From Prevotella sp. (GTDB lineage: Bacteria > Bacteroidota > Bacteroidia > Bacteroidales > Dysgonomonadaceae): 64,000 bases of DNA. The stretch spans positions 37,218-101,217 of the forward strand of contig JAISUS010000005.1 in the NCBI GenBank assembly GCA_031271965.1, in the 5' to 3' direction. The translations under genes and the position numbers were made by a program. The notes under the pieces were generated by a model, which was not told the DNA's origin, did not search any database, and was given only the letters and a program-made list of their open reading frames with translations. Positions 9,153-19,256 of this stretch are shown here, in pieces; within the stretch, counting starts at the first letter, position 1; every line of letters starts with the position of its first letter.

Positions 9153-12100
9153 TTATTCTTTAGGTTTATTCCTCTTTCTCCAATCCTGAGGTACCATGGC
9201 ATAGAAGGTTTTGAAACATTTTGTAAAATATTTTGTGGACGAGAAGCCTAGTTCGAATGCAATCTCAGAAACATTCATGTGGCGTTTATTATCCAACATA
9301 CTAGCTGCTTCTTGTAATTTAAGGTTCAGAGTCAGCTCATTTGGAGTAAAACCTGTGATCTCTTTTATTTTCATATATAATTTACTTCGCCCCATTCCGA
9401 GCTCTGTCGCCAGTTTGTTCATATCAAACTCCGGATTGCCAAAGTTTTTTCTAATAATTATTACAGTTCTGTCTATCAATACCTGATCTTGCTCCGTAAC
9501 AGTATCGAATGGCATTACATTTTCTTCCTGATTCGCAAACTTCTTATAAAGTATCAGCCTGTTTTTTATCAGGTTGTTACAGCGTGTAATCAGCATTTTA
9601 ATATTGAATGGTTTTGTAATATAGGCATCTGCTCCAAACATATAACCGTCCATAATCTGGTTATCGGAAGTCTGAGCCGTCAGAAGTACAATCGGAATAT
9701 GGGCTGTATCAACATTGTTTTTCATCTTATAGCACAGTTCTTTTCCCGAAACCTCCGGCATCATTATATCACTTATAACCAAATCGGGTTGTACTCTGTA
9801 TATCATATCCAACCCTTCCTTGCCATTAATGGCTGTATATACATTATAATACGGAGCAAATGAGTCTGTAATCATCTCCAATAAAGATTCATTATCATCC
9901 ACTAACAACACTACCGGCTTTTCTCCATCTATTGTGATACTGTCTTCAACTATCACATCATTATCACCTTCATAAACAGGCATTTCAACAGTATTCACGT
10001 CCGCATTTATATCTTTATGATTAAGCTCTTCTTCCGAAAAGTGGGATGTTCCAAGTTTAAGCGCGATAGTAAAAACACTACCCTCATTCAACATACTTTC
10101 TACCGAAACTTCTCCTTTATGACCATTCACGATTTCTTTAGTAAGCGCAAGCCCGATACCGGTTCCTAAAGTAAGTCCCGAAGATCTGTACTCTAGTTGA
10201 TAAAACCGCTCAAACACTTTATTCAATGACTCCGGCGGAATGCCGATTCCGTTGTCTATTATCTGAATAAGAACATCTGCCTTCTGTAATTTAACTTTTA
10301 ATGTGATCTCTCCGCCGGGAGAAGTATATTTAAAGGCATTTGAAAGAAGATTATAAATTGCTTTCTGAAAATGTAAAGGATCTATATATACATGAATTTC
10401 TTCATCTGAATACTCTAACTTATATTTTATCTGTCCTTTTATAGCGTAGTCTTCGAATGAGTTGTATATTTCCCTAATATAAGCTATAAGTTCGACACAC
10501 TTAATGTTTAATTTATAAAAGCCTTGCTCCTGTTTTCTGAAGTCGAGCAATTCTGAAATAAGGTTCTGCAAGTGATCGGTATTCTTATGAATTTTAGTTA
10601 GCTTATTATGTGTCTTAGAATTCAATTCTCCTTGCAGAAGGAGCGTTTCGACTTGTCCTTTTATCAACGTAAGAGGTGTCCGAAACTCATGAGACACACT
10701 TGTGAAAAATCTTAACTTGGTCTGATTTAGCTCCTCAATTCGTTCTTTATCTTTACGCTCAAACTCCAATGTCGTTTCCATCTTTGTACGCCATATATAA
10801 AACCGAAAAACTCCGAAAATAGCCAGTAATATCAATATCCCATATATAATGAAAGCAACCGTAGTCAAATAAAAGGGTGGTTTAATATTAATAATCAGGG
10901 AATACACTTTACCGTCCTTCTCTCCCCGTTGGGATGTTTCGCGAACAAGCAACGTATATGTCCCGGTATTCAAGTTTGTATACGAAATCAGTCTTGTCTT
11001 GGTCGGCAACCAGCTTTCATCAAAACCTTCCAGTTTATATTCGTATTTGTGAGTCATCGTTTGCAAATAATTGGATGTTGCAAACTCAATAGTAATATTA
11101 TTCTGATTATATTTCAAATCGATTTCCTGACATAGAGGTAATGTTTCTTTCAGTATGCCGAATTTATCCCCCGGTAAGACCTGCTGGTTATTGATAAACA
11201 GTTTATCAAAAAAGAGGGAATAACCCTTATCAACTTTACTAAGATCGTTTTCGTAGAAAGACACCAAGCCATTTATTCCCCCGATAAATATTTCCTTATT
11301 ACGGGTTACATAGCAAGAATTGCCTATATTGAAACCAACGATAGGAAAACTAGAAGAAGATATAAACAAATCGCCATTCGGGTTTTCCGGATCAAACAGG
11401 GCAAATCCCCTGTTATGCAACAGAATCAGTTTCCCCGATGGAGCTTCAGATATGTAATAGCAATAATTATTCAATAAGCCGTCCTTCTCTTCCGTATAAT
11501 TATCAAAATCGTCGGTCTTAGGGCTATACCTGTATATACCGGCTCCCATTGTAGCAAAAAAGAGTTCACCTCTGCTGCTTTCGAACATATCTTCGATATC
11601 AAATCGCCCGATCGATCTTTCGTTAGACTCATCATATACATAATCCTTTACCTTACCGGTTTTCAAGTTCACAGACCTAACACCCTGACCAACAGCCCCC
11701 CACAGGCGATCCTTGCTATCAATAAGAAATGCATGAATACCTGTTTCCGATACTGCTTTTTGTGTAACCGGATTATCACTCACCGGATAAAATCGTTCAG
11801 TATCAATGTCCATTTTTACTAAACCAGACTGCGTCAATAAGTAGAGTGCACCATCGTAATACTGCATTTTGTTGATCGTATTATTTGGCAACGATCCGGG
11901 ATGTTCACTTTTAGTCAGCACCCTGGAAGTTTTGGTCTTTATATCCAATATGGCCAATCCCTTATTATGCAATCCGATATAGAGCAAATCCTTTTTCTCG
12001 TTATACCATATTGCCTTCTGGTTATATCCGATAAGAGACTCCGAATCAGATTTATTAATCAAATAACGGGAAAACTGTCTTGTATCCAGATCTAAACAAT

Positions 12101-13205
12101 TCAATGCTCCTCCTTCTGTACAAACCCAAAGATTATTATATCTATCTTCTATCATCCTTCCTACATAAGGAAAGCTCAAGTTGCTTTCAATTATCGAATT
12201 AGGCTCATAGAAACGGAAAATATCTGCATCAGGATTGAAATAATTAACACCACCGAAATATGTCCCAATCCATATAGTACCCTGCTGATCTTTATATAAA
12301 GAAAAAACGGATGAATGACTAAGACTATGAGAAATATTATCACTACTAACATATTGTTTCCATTGTCTGGTCTCAGGGCTAAACATGCTCAATCCATAAA
12401 AAGTAGCAACCCACATATTACCCAGATCATCCTCAACAAAACTTCTTACCTGATTATTCGATATAGTATTAGTACCCTGCTTATGACGATAATTATATTT
12501 GATATTCCCATGAGAATCTGTCACAAAGATTCCATCATAAAAGGTTCCAATCCATAAATCGCCGTTCCGATCCTGATAAATCCGATTGACATATACTTTA
12601 TTCCTGATACACCGCTGCTCTTTTGGATTTTTACCGGAGACAAGATATAACCCTGAAAAAGCACCAACCCATATCGATTTATCTTTTGCAAAATATATTG
12701 AAGTTACTCCGGATTTAATATCATTGAAAACAACATATTCTTTAAGTTGCTTCGACTGCTCATCATATTGCAATATCTTATTCTTCACAACAACCCATAA
12801 TATGCCATCTGCATAAGTAATTGCAGCAACGCCTCCCCGTTGTATATTCTCAAACCTTTGTGTATGAATATCATAGCGAATCAAATCTCTATCGCTACGC
12901 ATGTAAATAATTCCATTTTTATTCCCACATATTTCGTATATCGTATTCTGCGAAAGCCCCTCACCCTTTCTGTCCGGCCTAAATACTTCTATCTCCCTGC
13001 CATTATATCTATTCAACCCTTCAGTTGAACCAAACCACATAGCTCCAAACTCATCCTGATATATAGACATGATACTCACTTGCGACAATCCATCTTTTGC
13101 TCCTAACCGGTAGAAGTAAATATCATTATCGGCTGATATTGTCAAGTGAAAGCAAAGAAATATAAAAGGTAGTATATATCTGGCCAATATAAGTTTAGTC
13201 GACAT
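9153..13205 (-). CDS. Hybrid two-component system sensor/regulator (HTCS)
   Basis: A one-protein signalling system of 1350 residues that senses a glycan fragment in the periplasm and regulates PUL genes. After a signal peptide or N-terminal anchor come repeated propeller motifs (such as GAMWFGSTEGLNRYNG and GDLWIGTFYDGIF), then a Y_Y_Y domain (about 690-775) and a membrane helix (about 778-802). The histidine kinase has H839 in SVSHEFRTPL, an N-box NLLSNAFKYTS and glycine boxes DNGIGIPPE and GTGIGLAL. The receiver domain has the phospho-acceptor D1146 in VISDIMMPEVSG and the conserved lysine in YITKPF. A C-terminal AraC-type DNA-binding domain covers about 1240-1350. It is convergent with the enzyme operon and most likely controls this PUL. 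Confidence 0.96.
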   Translation of the reverse strand: MSTKLILARYILPFIFLCFHLTISADNDIYFYRLGAKDGLSQVSIMSIYQDEFGAMWFGSTEGLNRYNGREIEVFRPDRKGEGLSQNTIYEICGNKNGIIYMRSDRDLIRYDIHTQRFENIQRGGVAAITYADGILWVVVKNKILQYDEQSKQLKEYVVFNDIKSGVTSIYFAKDKSIWVGAFSGLYLVSGKNPKEQRCIRNKVYVNRIYQDRNGDLWIGTFYDGIFVTDSHGNIKYNYRHKQGTNTISNNQVRSFVEDDLGNMWVATFYGLSMFSPETRQWKQYVSSDNISHSLSHSSVFSLYKDQQGTIWIGTYFGGVNYFNPDADIFRFYEPNSIIESNLSFPYVGRMIEDRYNNLWVCTEGGALNCLDLDTRQFSRYLINKSDSESLIGYNQKAIWYNEKKDLLYIGLHNKGLAILDIKTKTSRVLTKSEHPGSLPNNTINKMQYYDGALYLLTQSGLVKMDIDTERFYPVSDNPVTQKAVSETGIHAFLIDSKDRLWGAVGQGVRSVNLKTGKVKDYVYDESNERSIGRFDIEDMFESSRGELFFATMGAGIYRYSPKTDDFDNYTEEKDGLLNNYCYYISEAPSGKLILLHNRGFALFDPENPNGDLFISSSSFPIVGFNIGNSCYVTRNKEIFIGGINGLVSFYENDLSKVDKGYSLFFDKLFINNQQVLPGDKFGILKETLPLCQEIDLKYNQNNITIEFATSNYLQTMTHKYEYKLEGFDESWLPTKTRLISYTNLNTGTYTLLVRETSQRGEKDGKVYSLIINIKPPFYLTTVAFIIYGILILLAIFGVFRFYIWRTKMETTLEFERKDKERIEELNQTKLRFFTSVSHEFRTPLTLIKGQVETLLLQGELNSKTHNKLTKIHKNTDHLQNLISELLDFRKQEQGFYKLNIKCVELIAYIREIYNSFEDYAIKGQIKYKLEYSDEEIHVYIDPLHFQKAIYNLLSNAFKYTSPGGEITLKVKLQKADVLIQIIDNGIGIPPESLNKVFERFYQLEYRSSGLTLGTGIGLALTKEIVNGHKGEVSVESMLNEGSVFTIALKLGTSHFSEEELNHKDINADVNTVEMPVYEGDNDVIVEDSITIDGEKPVVLLVDDNESLLEMITDSFAPYYNVYTAINGKEGLDMIYRVQPDLVISDIMMPEVSGKELCYKMKNNVDTAHIPIVLLTAQTSDNQIMDGYMFGADAYITKPFNIKMLITRCNNLIKNRLILYKKFANQEENVMPFDTVTEQDQVLIDRTVIIIRKNFGNPEFDMNKLATELGMGRSKLYMKIKEITGFTPNELTLNLKLQEAASMLDNKRHMNVSEIAFELGFSSTKYFTKCFKTFYAMVPQDWRKRNKPKE

Positions 13206-13372
13206 TTTTTATTTCAGATTAAGTTATAAAGCTTAAAAGCACGAATAGTTCCACTTTTGAGTATGTTTTTCTTTATATAGTTCTCTAAATTCTCACAACC
13301 ATATATTGTGTTTTGCCAGGAAATGTAATCTAGAGTGATGGCGCTACGGATATCTAAGATACAACAAATTAA

Positions 13373-13915
13373 TCATAAGGCAAGCCTGCCCTCTTTTTCA
13401 TCTTTATACTTTTGGGTAAGCAAGCGTAAAAAAGCACCGATTTGAGAGATAGCAGCCTGAGTTTCTCCGGATATTTCTTTTTTCTGCAATTTCATCAACA
13501 AGAAACCATATAAAGCTGAAAAACAAGTTTCCAATTCGGGAATATCTTTATTAGGCGATTTCGATCGCAGTTCTACAATAAAAGGCAACGTTTTATAATA
13601 CAGCTCCGAATATTCATCTTCGTCCGTATTCTTAAGCAAGCGTATATGTAGCTCGGTAAGCTCAGATATAACATTTTTATTAATAATCAAATGTCCGCTA
13701 TCAACCACATTTTCTCTTCTCATCATATCGATAAGGTTCTCATACCATTCTTTTATCTCTTTTTTGACATTATCAGGCTGATTGAATCGAGAGATTATTT
13801 GCTCTTCTATTTTGTCTATATCCAAACCGTTAGCCCGTATTAGGTCTTCTATCTGCCACATGTATATAAGATACTCGGCAATATTCTCTTCTTTAAGTTG
13901 TTGAGCTATCAGCAT
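13373..13915 (-). CDS. DUF4924 family protein
   Basis: A 180-residue, mostly helical, cytoplasmic protein without signal peptide. The N-terminus (LKEENIAEYLIYMWQIEDLIRA) is typical of DUF4924, a Bacteroidota family of unknown function. Acidic and lysine-rich helices follow. A -7 box lies just upstream (13937-13944), so it is probably transcribed alone. The length is normal. No function can be given. Confidence 0.85.
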   Translation of the reverse strand: MLIAQQLKEENIAEYLIYMWQIEDLIRANGLDIDKIEEQIISRFNQPDNVKKEIKEWYENLIDMMRRENVVDSGHLIINKNVISELTELHIRLLKNTDEDEYSELYYKTLPFIVELRSKSPNKDIPELETCFSALYGFLLMKLQKKEISGETQAAISQIGAFLRLLTQKYKDEKEGRLAL

Positions 13916-13936
13916 TTCATTTTCTCTTTAGAGTCA

Positions 13937-13944
13937 CAAAGTTA
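13937..13944 (-). promoter_or_regulatory. TAnnTTTG -7 box before DUF4924 gene
   Basis: TAACTTTG on the minus strand matches the consensus and lies about 22 bases before the start codon. Confidence 0.6.
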
Positions 13945-14158
13945 AGAATTAAGCGAAATAAGCTATAAAAAAATCATATTTTTACACTCAACAGAAAAAA
14001 TAAATGCATAAATTCTGAACAAAGACCTCACATATGACGTTGTATTATCAAAACAGGTATAGATTTACTTTTTTCATAGTGTGTTAGATAGATTGTTTAG
14101 TTGGTTTTTTACCTGTTTTTATCATAGTATATGTTAGTTTTATATTAGTGTTAAGAAG

Positions 14159-14188
14159 AGAAGAGATGGTTGTGAAATCGTCTCTTCT
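14159..14188 (+). repeat. Leader hairpin before metallo-hydrolase
   Basis: AGAAGAGA (14159-14166) pairs with TCTCTTCT (14181-14188) and the pairing can extend inward with mismatches. It ends 32 bases before the start at 14221, so it lies in the leader. Its role is unknown. Confidence 0.5.
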
Positions 14189-14220
14189 TTATATATTAGC
14201 ACTATATTTAGAAAAACGTT

Positions 14221-15039
14221 ATGTACAAAATAGATATAATCGACAGTGGATATATTATGGCTGACGGGGGTGCTATGTTCGGTGCCATACCCAAGCGAGC
14301 CTGGTCACGCAGATATCCGTCGAACGATGAAAACCTATGTCCTCTGGTTATGCGATGTGCCTTAGCCACATCCGACAACAGAAAAATACTTATCGACACA
14401 GGAATGGGCGACAAACATCTGCATAAGGCTTCTTATTATCAACCCCATTCGTTGATTAATATAGAAGATGCAATTCAGCACCTGGGATATAAATCGGATG
14501 AAATAACCGATGTAGTATTGACTCACCTCCATTTCGATCACTGTGGGCATGCTACCCGGAAAGACAAAAATGGGAACATAACACCGGCTTTCAAAAATGC
14601 CAGGTATTGGTTAAGCCTGAAACAATGGGATAATTTTCAGAATCCTAATCTATTAGAAGAAGATTCTATATTTGCCGAAAATATTATGCCGGTATATGAA
14701 TCCGGGCTTTTAAATTTAGTAAAAGAAGATACCCTGATAGGTGAAGGTTTTGGCTTGAGACTATTTGACGGACACAGCACGGGACAATTGGTTGCTTATA
14801 TAGAAACGGGAAACGATGGCACTTATACTTTCCCGGGAGATCTGATCCCGACTTCTGCACATGTTCCACTGGAATGGATTTCGGCATATGATATATGTGC
14901 TTTAACCTCAGCAAAGGAAAAACAAAGATTTCTTATCGAGGCCGAAAAGGAGAACTATACGCTCATCTATTGTCACGATTCGATACATGCTAGGAGCAAA
15001 GTAAAAAAACTGAATAACAATTTTAAAGCTTGTTTATAG
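14221..15039 (+). CDS. Metallo-beta-lactamase-fold hydrolase
   Basis: A 272-residue cytoplasmic protein of the MBL-fold superfamily. The metal motif HxHxDH is intact (H102, H104, D106, H107 in THLHFDHCGH). A later FDGHSTGQL probably supplies another metal-binding histidine, TFPGDLIPTSAHVP a metal-bridging aspartate, and YCHDS near the C-terminus the last histidine. The overall layout resembles the lactonase-like branch (IDTGMGDK followed by a binuclear zinc site). The substrate cannot be told. It stands alone between a divergent and a separately promoted gene. Confidence 0.88.
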   Translation: MYKIDIIDSGYIMADGGAMFGAIPKRAWSRRYPSNDENLCPLVMRCALATSDNRKILIDTGMGDKHLHKASYYQPHSLINIEDAIQHLGYKSDEITDVVLTHLHFDHCGHATRKDKNGNITPAFKNARYWLSLKQWDNFQNPNLLEEDSIFAENIMPVYESGLLNLVKEDTLIGEGFGLRLFDGHSTGQLVAYIETGNDGTYTFPGDLIPTSAHVPLEWISAYDICALTSAKEKQRFLIEAEKENYTLIYCHDSIHARSKVKKLNNNFKACL

Positions 15040-15092
15040 TTTTTTTAATTCTTTTTAGACAATATGGCTTTATCTGATAAGTTAAATAAAGG

Positions 15093-15100
15093 TACATTTG
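15093..15100 (+). promoter_or_regulatory. TAnnTTTG -7 box before TPR gene
   Basis: TACATTTG matches the consensus 52 bases before the start at 15152. Confidence 0.6.
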
Positions 15101-15151
15101 CAGTAACATTTACCATAGAACCTGTTTAAATTTTACTGGTCAAATAAATTA

Positions 15152-15973
15152 ATGAAAAAAATATTTGCTATAATCACCCTCCTTCTTTGTACTACCATAC
15201 TTCCGGCCCAAACATATGAAGAAATGGTAACTAAATCGATGGACTATCTGGATAAGAAAGACTACTTTTCTGCCGAACAAGCATTAAAAGCAGCTTTACG
15301 AAAAGAACCGGCTAACCCCAACAATATTATGTTGATGGTTAATTTGGGAACAATACAGCGTAATTTAGGAAAATACGATGAAGCGCTGGTGTCATACAAT
15401 ATAGCTATTGACAGATTTCCCGAAAAAATATTTTTAAGACATAGCCGGGCTGCTCTATATTGCGAAATGGGAGAATATGGTGAGGCTATGAAAGATTATA
15501 ACGCTATACTACTTTTCGATCCAAACGATCTGGAAGCTCTTTATCGTCGCGGTTTATTGCATCTTTACAATAAAGAATTATTATCAGCCGAAGATGATTT
15601 TGAAAAAATTGTTTCCATTGTGCCCGAGAGCCTTCAGGGGAAAATGGGAATAGCCCTTATAATGAAACGAAGAGGTAACTGGAAAGAGGCGGAAGAATAC
15701 TATACTGATCTGATATATAAAAACAAATCGAATGCAGAACTGTATTTCAACCGTGCCGAGTGCTACCTGCAATTGAATAAACTGGCACGAACCAATGAAG
15801 ATATCAGCAAGTCGCTGGAACTAGGGATCAGCGATCCATTAATCTATATACTCAGAGGACAGTTACGATTAGCCCAGTATGATAAAAGAATGGCTAAAGA
15901 AGATTTTGTGAAAGCTCAGGAAATGGGCGTAAGTGAATCTATCGTTTCCGATTTTCTCCGTTTGTGCAAATAA
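15152..15973 (+). CDS. Secreted TPR-repeat protein
   Basis: A 273-residue protein with a signal peptide (cleavage near ILPAQ), followed by about six tetratricopeptide repeats. Clear examples are GTIQRNLGKYDEALVSYNIA, AALYCEMGEYGEAMKDYNA and ALYRRGLLHLYNKELLSAE. TPRs mediate protein-protein contacts, here presumably in the periplasm. It has its own promoter box and a terminator downstream (15997-16026). The partner is unknown. Confidence 0.88.
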   Translation: MKKIFAIITLLLCTTILPAQTYEEMVTKSMDYLDKKDYFSAEQALKAALRKEPANPNNIMLMVNLGTIQRNLGKYDEALVSYNIAIDRFPEKIFLRHSRAALYCEMGEYGEAMKDYNAILLFDPNDLEALYRRGLLHLYNKELLSAEDDFEKIVSIVPESLQGKMGIALIMKRRGNWKEAEEYYTDLIYKNKSNAELYFNRAECYLQLNKLARTNEDISKSLELGISDPLIYILRGQLRLAQYDKRMAKEDFVKAQEMGVSESIVSDFLRLCK

Positions 15974-15996
15974 AAATATATGTAAATACAGAAAAT

Positions 15997-16026
15997 GCAT
16001 TATACAGCCGGGTATAGTGCTTTTTT
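15997..16026 (+). terminator. Rho-independent terminator
   Basis: A 9-bp stem with one G-T pair (15997-16005 with 16012-16020) is followed by six T residues, directly after the TPR gene. Confidence 0.85.
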
Positions 16027-16073
16027 GTTTTAAACATTAGCCTGAAATATATACAAAACACAAATAAAATCTA

Positions 16074-16081
16074 TATTTTTG
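16074..16081 (+). promoter_or_regulatory. TAnnTTTG -7 box before ABM-domain gene
   Basis: TATTTTTG matches the consensus 27 bases before the start at 16109. It probably serves aspS as well. Confidence 0.65.
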
Positions 16082-16108
16082 TAACCTCAAAACACTAATA
16101 TTTACAGC

Positions 16109-16399
16109 ATGACGGAATTAAAGATTATCGCTGCTATTGTAGTAAAAGCTACATATCAGAAAGAGATGGAAGATATATTGCACACTGTAGTGGACGAAAC
16201 GCGCAAAGAGGACGGAAATATCTCGTACAATCTTCATCAGGATTGCCAAAATCCGTTGAAATATACGATTCTGGAAGTGTGGAAATCTCAGGCAGCAATA
16301 GATCTACATAATGAGAGTGCACACTTCAAAGCCTTTATAAAGGCTATAGAAGGCAAAGTAGATAGTCTGGCTGTGGACATTATTAAACAAGTTTACTAA
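16109..16399 (+). CDS. Antibiotic biosynthesis monooxygenase (ABM) domain protein
   Basis: A 96-residue ferredoxin-like alpha/beta protein of the ABM/YgiN type. Typical features are the AIVVKATYQKEMEDILHTVVDETRKEDG opening, in which NISYNLHQD follows, and the late LEVWKSQAAIDLHNESAHF segment. Members act as small quinol monooxygenases or heme-degrading enzymes; the activity here is not clear. It lies 15 bases before aspS and shares its promoter. Confidence 0.85.
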   Translation: MTELKIIAAIVVKATYQKEMEDILHTVVDETRKEDGNISYNLHQDCQNPLKYTILEVWKSQAAIDLHNESAHFKAFIKAIEGKVDSLAVDIIKQVY

Positions 16400-16414
16400 A
16401 TACGACAAAATATT

Positions 16415-18172
16415 ATGTACAGAAATCATACGTGCGGAGAACTTAGTCTGAAAGATACAAACAAAGAAGTAACCCTTGCCGGATGGGTACAAAGAGTACG
16501 CAAACTCGGAGGAGGAATGACTTTTGTCGACCTGCGCGACCGCTATGGAATCACACAATTGGCATTTAGCAAAGAGGTGAATGCGGATCTATACGAACAA
16601 TCGAACAAGCTGGGACGTGAATATGTACTGCAAGTAACAGGTACCGTACAAGAGCGTTCGAGCAAAAATATGAATATTCCGACTGGTGAAATAGAAATCA
16701 TTGTAAATAAGCTGGTTGTACTAAACACATCAGAAGTACCCCCTTTCACTATTGAAGATGAGACTGATGGTGGCGACGATATCCGTATGAAATATCGTTA
16801 TTTGGACTTGCGCCGCAATACGGTACGTAAAAATCTGGAACTTCGCCACAAGATAGCATTCGAGACACGCCGCTATCTGGACGAGCGCCAGTTTCTGGAA
16901 GTGGAAACTCCTGTTTTAATAGGCTCTACACCCGAAGGTGCCCGCGACTTCGTTGTCCCTTCACGTATGAATCCGGGAGAGTTTTATGCATTACCGCAAT
17001 CCCCTCAGCTATTCAAGCAATTGCTGATGGTATCGGGATTCGACCGCTATTTTCAGATAGTAAAATGTTTCCGTGACGAAGACCTCCGTGCCGACCGTCA
17101 ACCGGAATTTACGCAAATAGACTGTGAAATGTCGTATGTCAATCAGGAAGACGTGCTTAACATGTTCGAAGGATTGACAAAACACCTGTTCAAAGCTGTA
17201 AAAGATATTGAGATACCCGATTTTCCCCGCATGACTTATGCACATGCCATGAAATATTACGGATCGGACAAACCGGACACTCGCTTCGGCATGGAGTTCG
17301 TAGAAATCAAAGATCTTACTACAGGTAAAGATTTCGCAGTTTTCGATTCTTCAGAATATGTAGGTGCTATATGTGCCAAAGGGGCCGCGACATATACCCG
17401 CAAGCAATTGGATGCACTTACAGATTACGTGAAACGCCCACAAATAGGTGCTAAAGGCTTAGTCTATGTAAGATACGAAGCCGATGGTTCTCTAAAATCA
17501 TCCGTAGATAAATTCTACAATCAAGATAATCTGCAAAAATGGGCTGAACGCTGCCAGGCTGAACCAGGAGACCTTATTCTTATAATATGTGGTGAAACAG
17601 AAAAAGCACAAAAACAATTGTGCGAACTTCGCCTCGAAGTGGGAGAACAGCTTGGGTTACGTGACAAGAATAAGTTCAATTGCCTTTGGATCATTGATTT
17701 TCCCTTATTGGAAAAAGACGAAGAATTAGGCCGTTTCTTTGCCAAGCACCACCCGTTCACCAGTCCTAAAGAAGAAGATATAGCCCTCCTTGATTCCGAT
17801 CCGGGAGCAGTACGAGCTAATGCCTACGATATGGTGATCAACGGGGTAGAAGTCGGAGGCGGGTCTGTACGTATCTTCAACAGTCAATTACAGAAAAAGA
17901 TGTTCCAAGTATTGGGATTCACAGAGGAAAAAGCCCAAGCCCAGTTCGGTTTCCTTATGAATGCTTTCAAATATGGAGCACCTCCACATGCAGGCTTAGC
18001 TTTTGGTCTCGACCGTCTCGTCTCCCTATTTGCCGGACTCGATAGTATCCGGGATTGCATAGCCTTCCCGAAGAATAATTCGGGGCGGGATGTTATGATA
18101 GACGCACCTTCGGTCATCGATCAGGAACAGTTAGACGAACTAAATCTCAAGATAGACATAAAAGAAAAATAA
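16415..18172 (+). CDS. aspS: Aspartyl-tRNA synthetase
   Basis: Charges tRNA-Asp with aspartate in the cytoplasm. The 585-residue protein is full length for the bacterial type. It has an N-terminal OB-fold anticodon-binding domain ([20 protein letters not shown], about residues 20-40) and class II motif 1 (RYLDLRR). Motif 2 is [18 protein letters not shown] (about 218-235) and motif 3 GLAFGLDRL (about 528-536). The bacterial GAD insertion is present around 290-420. A terminator follows. Confidence 0.98.
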   Translation: MYRNHTCGELSLKDTNKEVTLAGWVQRVRKLGGGMTFVDLRDRYGITQLAFSKEVNADLYEQSNKLGREYVLQVTGTVQERSSKNMNIPTGEIEIIVNKLVVLNTSEVPPFTIEDETDGGDDIRMKYRYLDLRRNTVRKNLELRHKIAFETRRYLDERQFLEVETPVLIGSTPEGARDFVVPSRMNPGEFYALPQSPQLFKQLLMVSGFDRYFQIVKCFRDEDLRADRQPEFTQIDCEMSYVNQEDVLNMFEGLTKHLFKAVKDIEIPDFPRMTYAHAMKYYGSDKPDTRFGMEFVEIKDLTTGKDFAVFDSSEYVGAICAKGAATYTRKQLDALTDYVKRPQIGAKGLVYVRYEADGSLKSSVDKFYNQDNLQKWAERCQAEPGDLILIICGETEKAQKQLCELRLEVGEQLGLRDKNKFNCLWIIDFPLLEKDEELGRFFAKHHPFTSPKEEDIALLDSDPGAVRANAYDMVINGVEVGGGSVRIFNSQLQKKMFQVLGFTEEKAQAQFGFLMNAFKYGAPPHAGLAFGLDRLVSLFAGLDSIRDCIAFPKNNSGRDVMIDAPSVIDQEQLDELNLKIDIKEK

Positions 18173-18183
18173 ACAACCAACAC

Positions 18184-18215
18184 AAGCGCCTTACACCAGA
18201 AATGTTTAGGCGCTT
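18184..18215 (+). terminator. Terminator after aspS
   Basis: AAGCGCCT (18184-18191) pairs with AGGCGCTT (18208-18215), and T-rich sequence follows. Confidence 0.7.
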
Positions 18216-18280
18216 CTTATTAAAAGCAATCTATATTTTCAGGTACTATATCTAGAAATAACTTTATCAAAAAAGAATCT

Positions 18281-19138
18281 ATGCTGCTTGACATTCTTTC
18301 TCAAGATATTTCTTCCGAAGTGAAGATATCCAAATTAGACCAACTTCTGGAGCAATTGCTCGACCACGCTGTAGCGTTAGGATTGAAACTTCTTGCTGCT
18401 TTTGTCGTGTTCATCATCGGGCGATGGGTCATAGGCTGGTTACGTAAATTTATCAATCGCTTTCTTACCCGAAGAAAAGTTGAAGAAACCGTTAAAAGCT
18501 TTCTTGATAGTCTGGCCAGTATAACATTAAAAATAATTTTATTTCTTATTGTTGTAAATATACTGGGAATTCAGACTACGTCATTCGCAGCGGTACTAGC
18601 AGCCGCAGGACTTGCCATCGGTATGGCCATGAAAGATAATCTATCCAATTTTGCCGGAGGGGTCATGTTGTTAGTCAACAAACCATTCAAAGTTGGAGAC
18701 AAAATTATTGCCCAAAGTACAGATGGAACAGTACAATCGATAGGAATACTATACACAGTGCTCCTGACTGCTGATAACCGGACTATATATGTTCCCAACG
18801 GCCCGCTATCAACCGGCACAATAACAAACGTATCTGCTCAAAAAGAAAGGCGTGTGGATATTACATTCAACATAAATTACGGAGTTGACATTGAAGATAT
18901 AAAAAACACACTACAATCCATTATAAAAAAAGATTCACTGATAAAAGAAACTCCTCAACCATTCGTGGGATTAACTCTTGTAAACAATGGCTCTATTGAT
19001 GTTACAATCCGCGTTTGGGTAAATAGCGGTGATTATGCTACCGTAAATGTTGCCCTTAATGAAAAAATATATACTGTTCTCAGCGGGAAAGGTATTTATG
19101 CACCATCTTCGCTAAACGTCAAATTACTAAAAGATTAA
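18281..19138 (+). CDS. Small-conductance mechanosensitive channel (MscS family)
   Basis: A 285-residue inner-membrane channel that opens under membrane tension to release solutes during osmotic downshock. It has three N-terminal membrane helices. The pore helix is marked by AAAGLAIGMAMKDNLSNFAGG (about residues 106-126), and the cytoplasmic beta domain begins with NKPFKVGDKI. The C-terminal alpha/beta domain is complete. The length matches the minimal E. coli MscS type. Confidence 0.95.
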   Translation: MLLDILSQDISSEVKISKLDQLLEQLLDHAVALGLKLLAAFVVFIIGRWVIGWLRKFINRFLTRRKVEETVKSFLDSLASITLKIILFLIVVNILGIQTTSFAAVLAAAGLAIGMAMKDNLSNFAGGVMLLVNKPFKVGDKIIAQSTDGTVQSIGILYTVLLTADNRTIYVPNGPLSTGTITNVSAQKERRVDITFNINYGVDIEDIKNTLQSIIKKDSLIKETPQPFVGLTLVNNGSIDVTIRVWVNSGDYATVNVALNEKIYTVLSGKGIYAPSSLNVKLLKD

Positions 19139-19197
19139 AAAAAGTAATGAATAATTAAAATTGAAGTAAAGCATTTTAATATCAGAATAAAAAAAAT

Positions 19198-19205
19198 TAG
19201 CTTTG
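19198..19205 (+). promoter_or_regulatory. TAnnTTTG -7 box before OmpA/TPR lipoprotein gene
   Basis: TAGCTTTG matches the consensus 52 bases before the start at 19257. Confidence 0.65.
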
Positions 19206-19256
19206 TACAAAGGAAACTCAATGAAAATTACAATAAATTTATTAACTTAAAAATCT

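Larger units (their letters stand above)
13916..14220. other. Divergent intergenic region
   Basis: 305 AT-rich bases between the DUF4924 gene and the metallo-hydrolase gene. They contain the minus-strand promoter box at 13937-13944 and a hairpin at 14159-14188. I see no small gene and no clear plus-strand promoter box. Confidence 0.6.

Noticed and set aside
16078..16087. TTTGTAACCT shared with the ECF sigma promoter at 29678-29687
   Set aside because: The identity is partly due to the common TTTG box, and no CGTC element follows at the right distance here, so it is not taken as an ECF target.
19221..19250. A nine-codon leader peptide frame before the OmpA/TPR lipoprotein gene
   Set aside because: It contains no regulatory codon pattern and no paired hairpins for attenuation. 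A short frame like this is expected by chance in AT-rich leaders.
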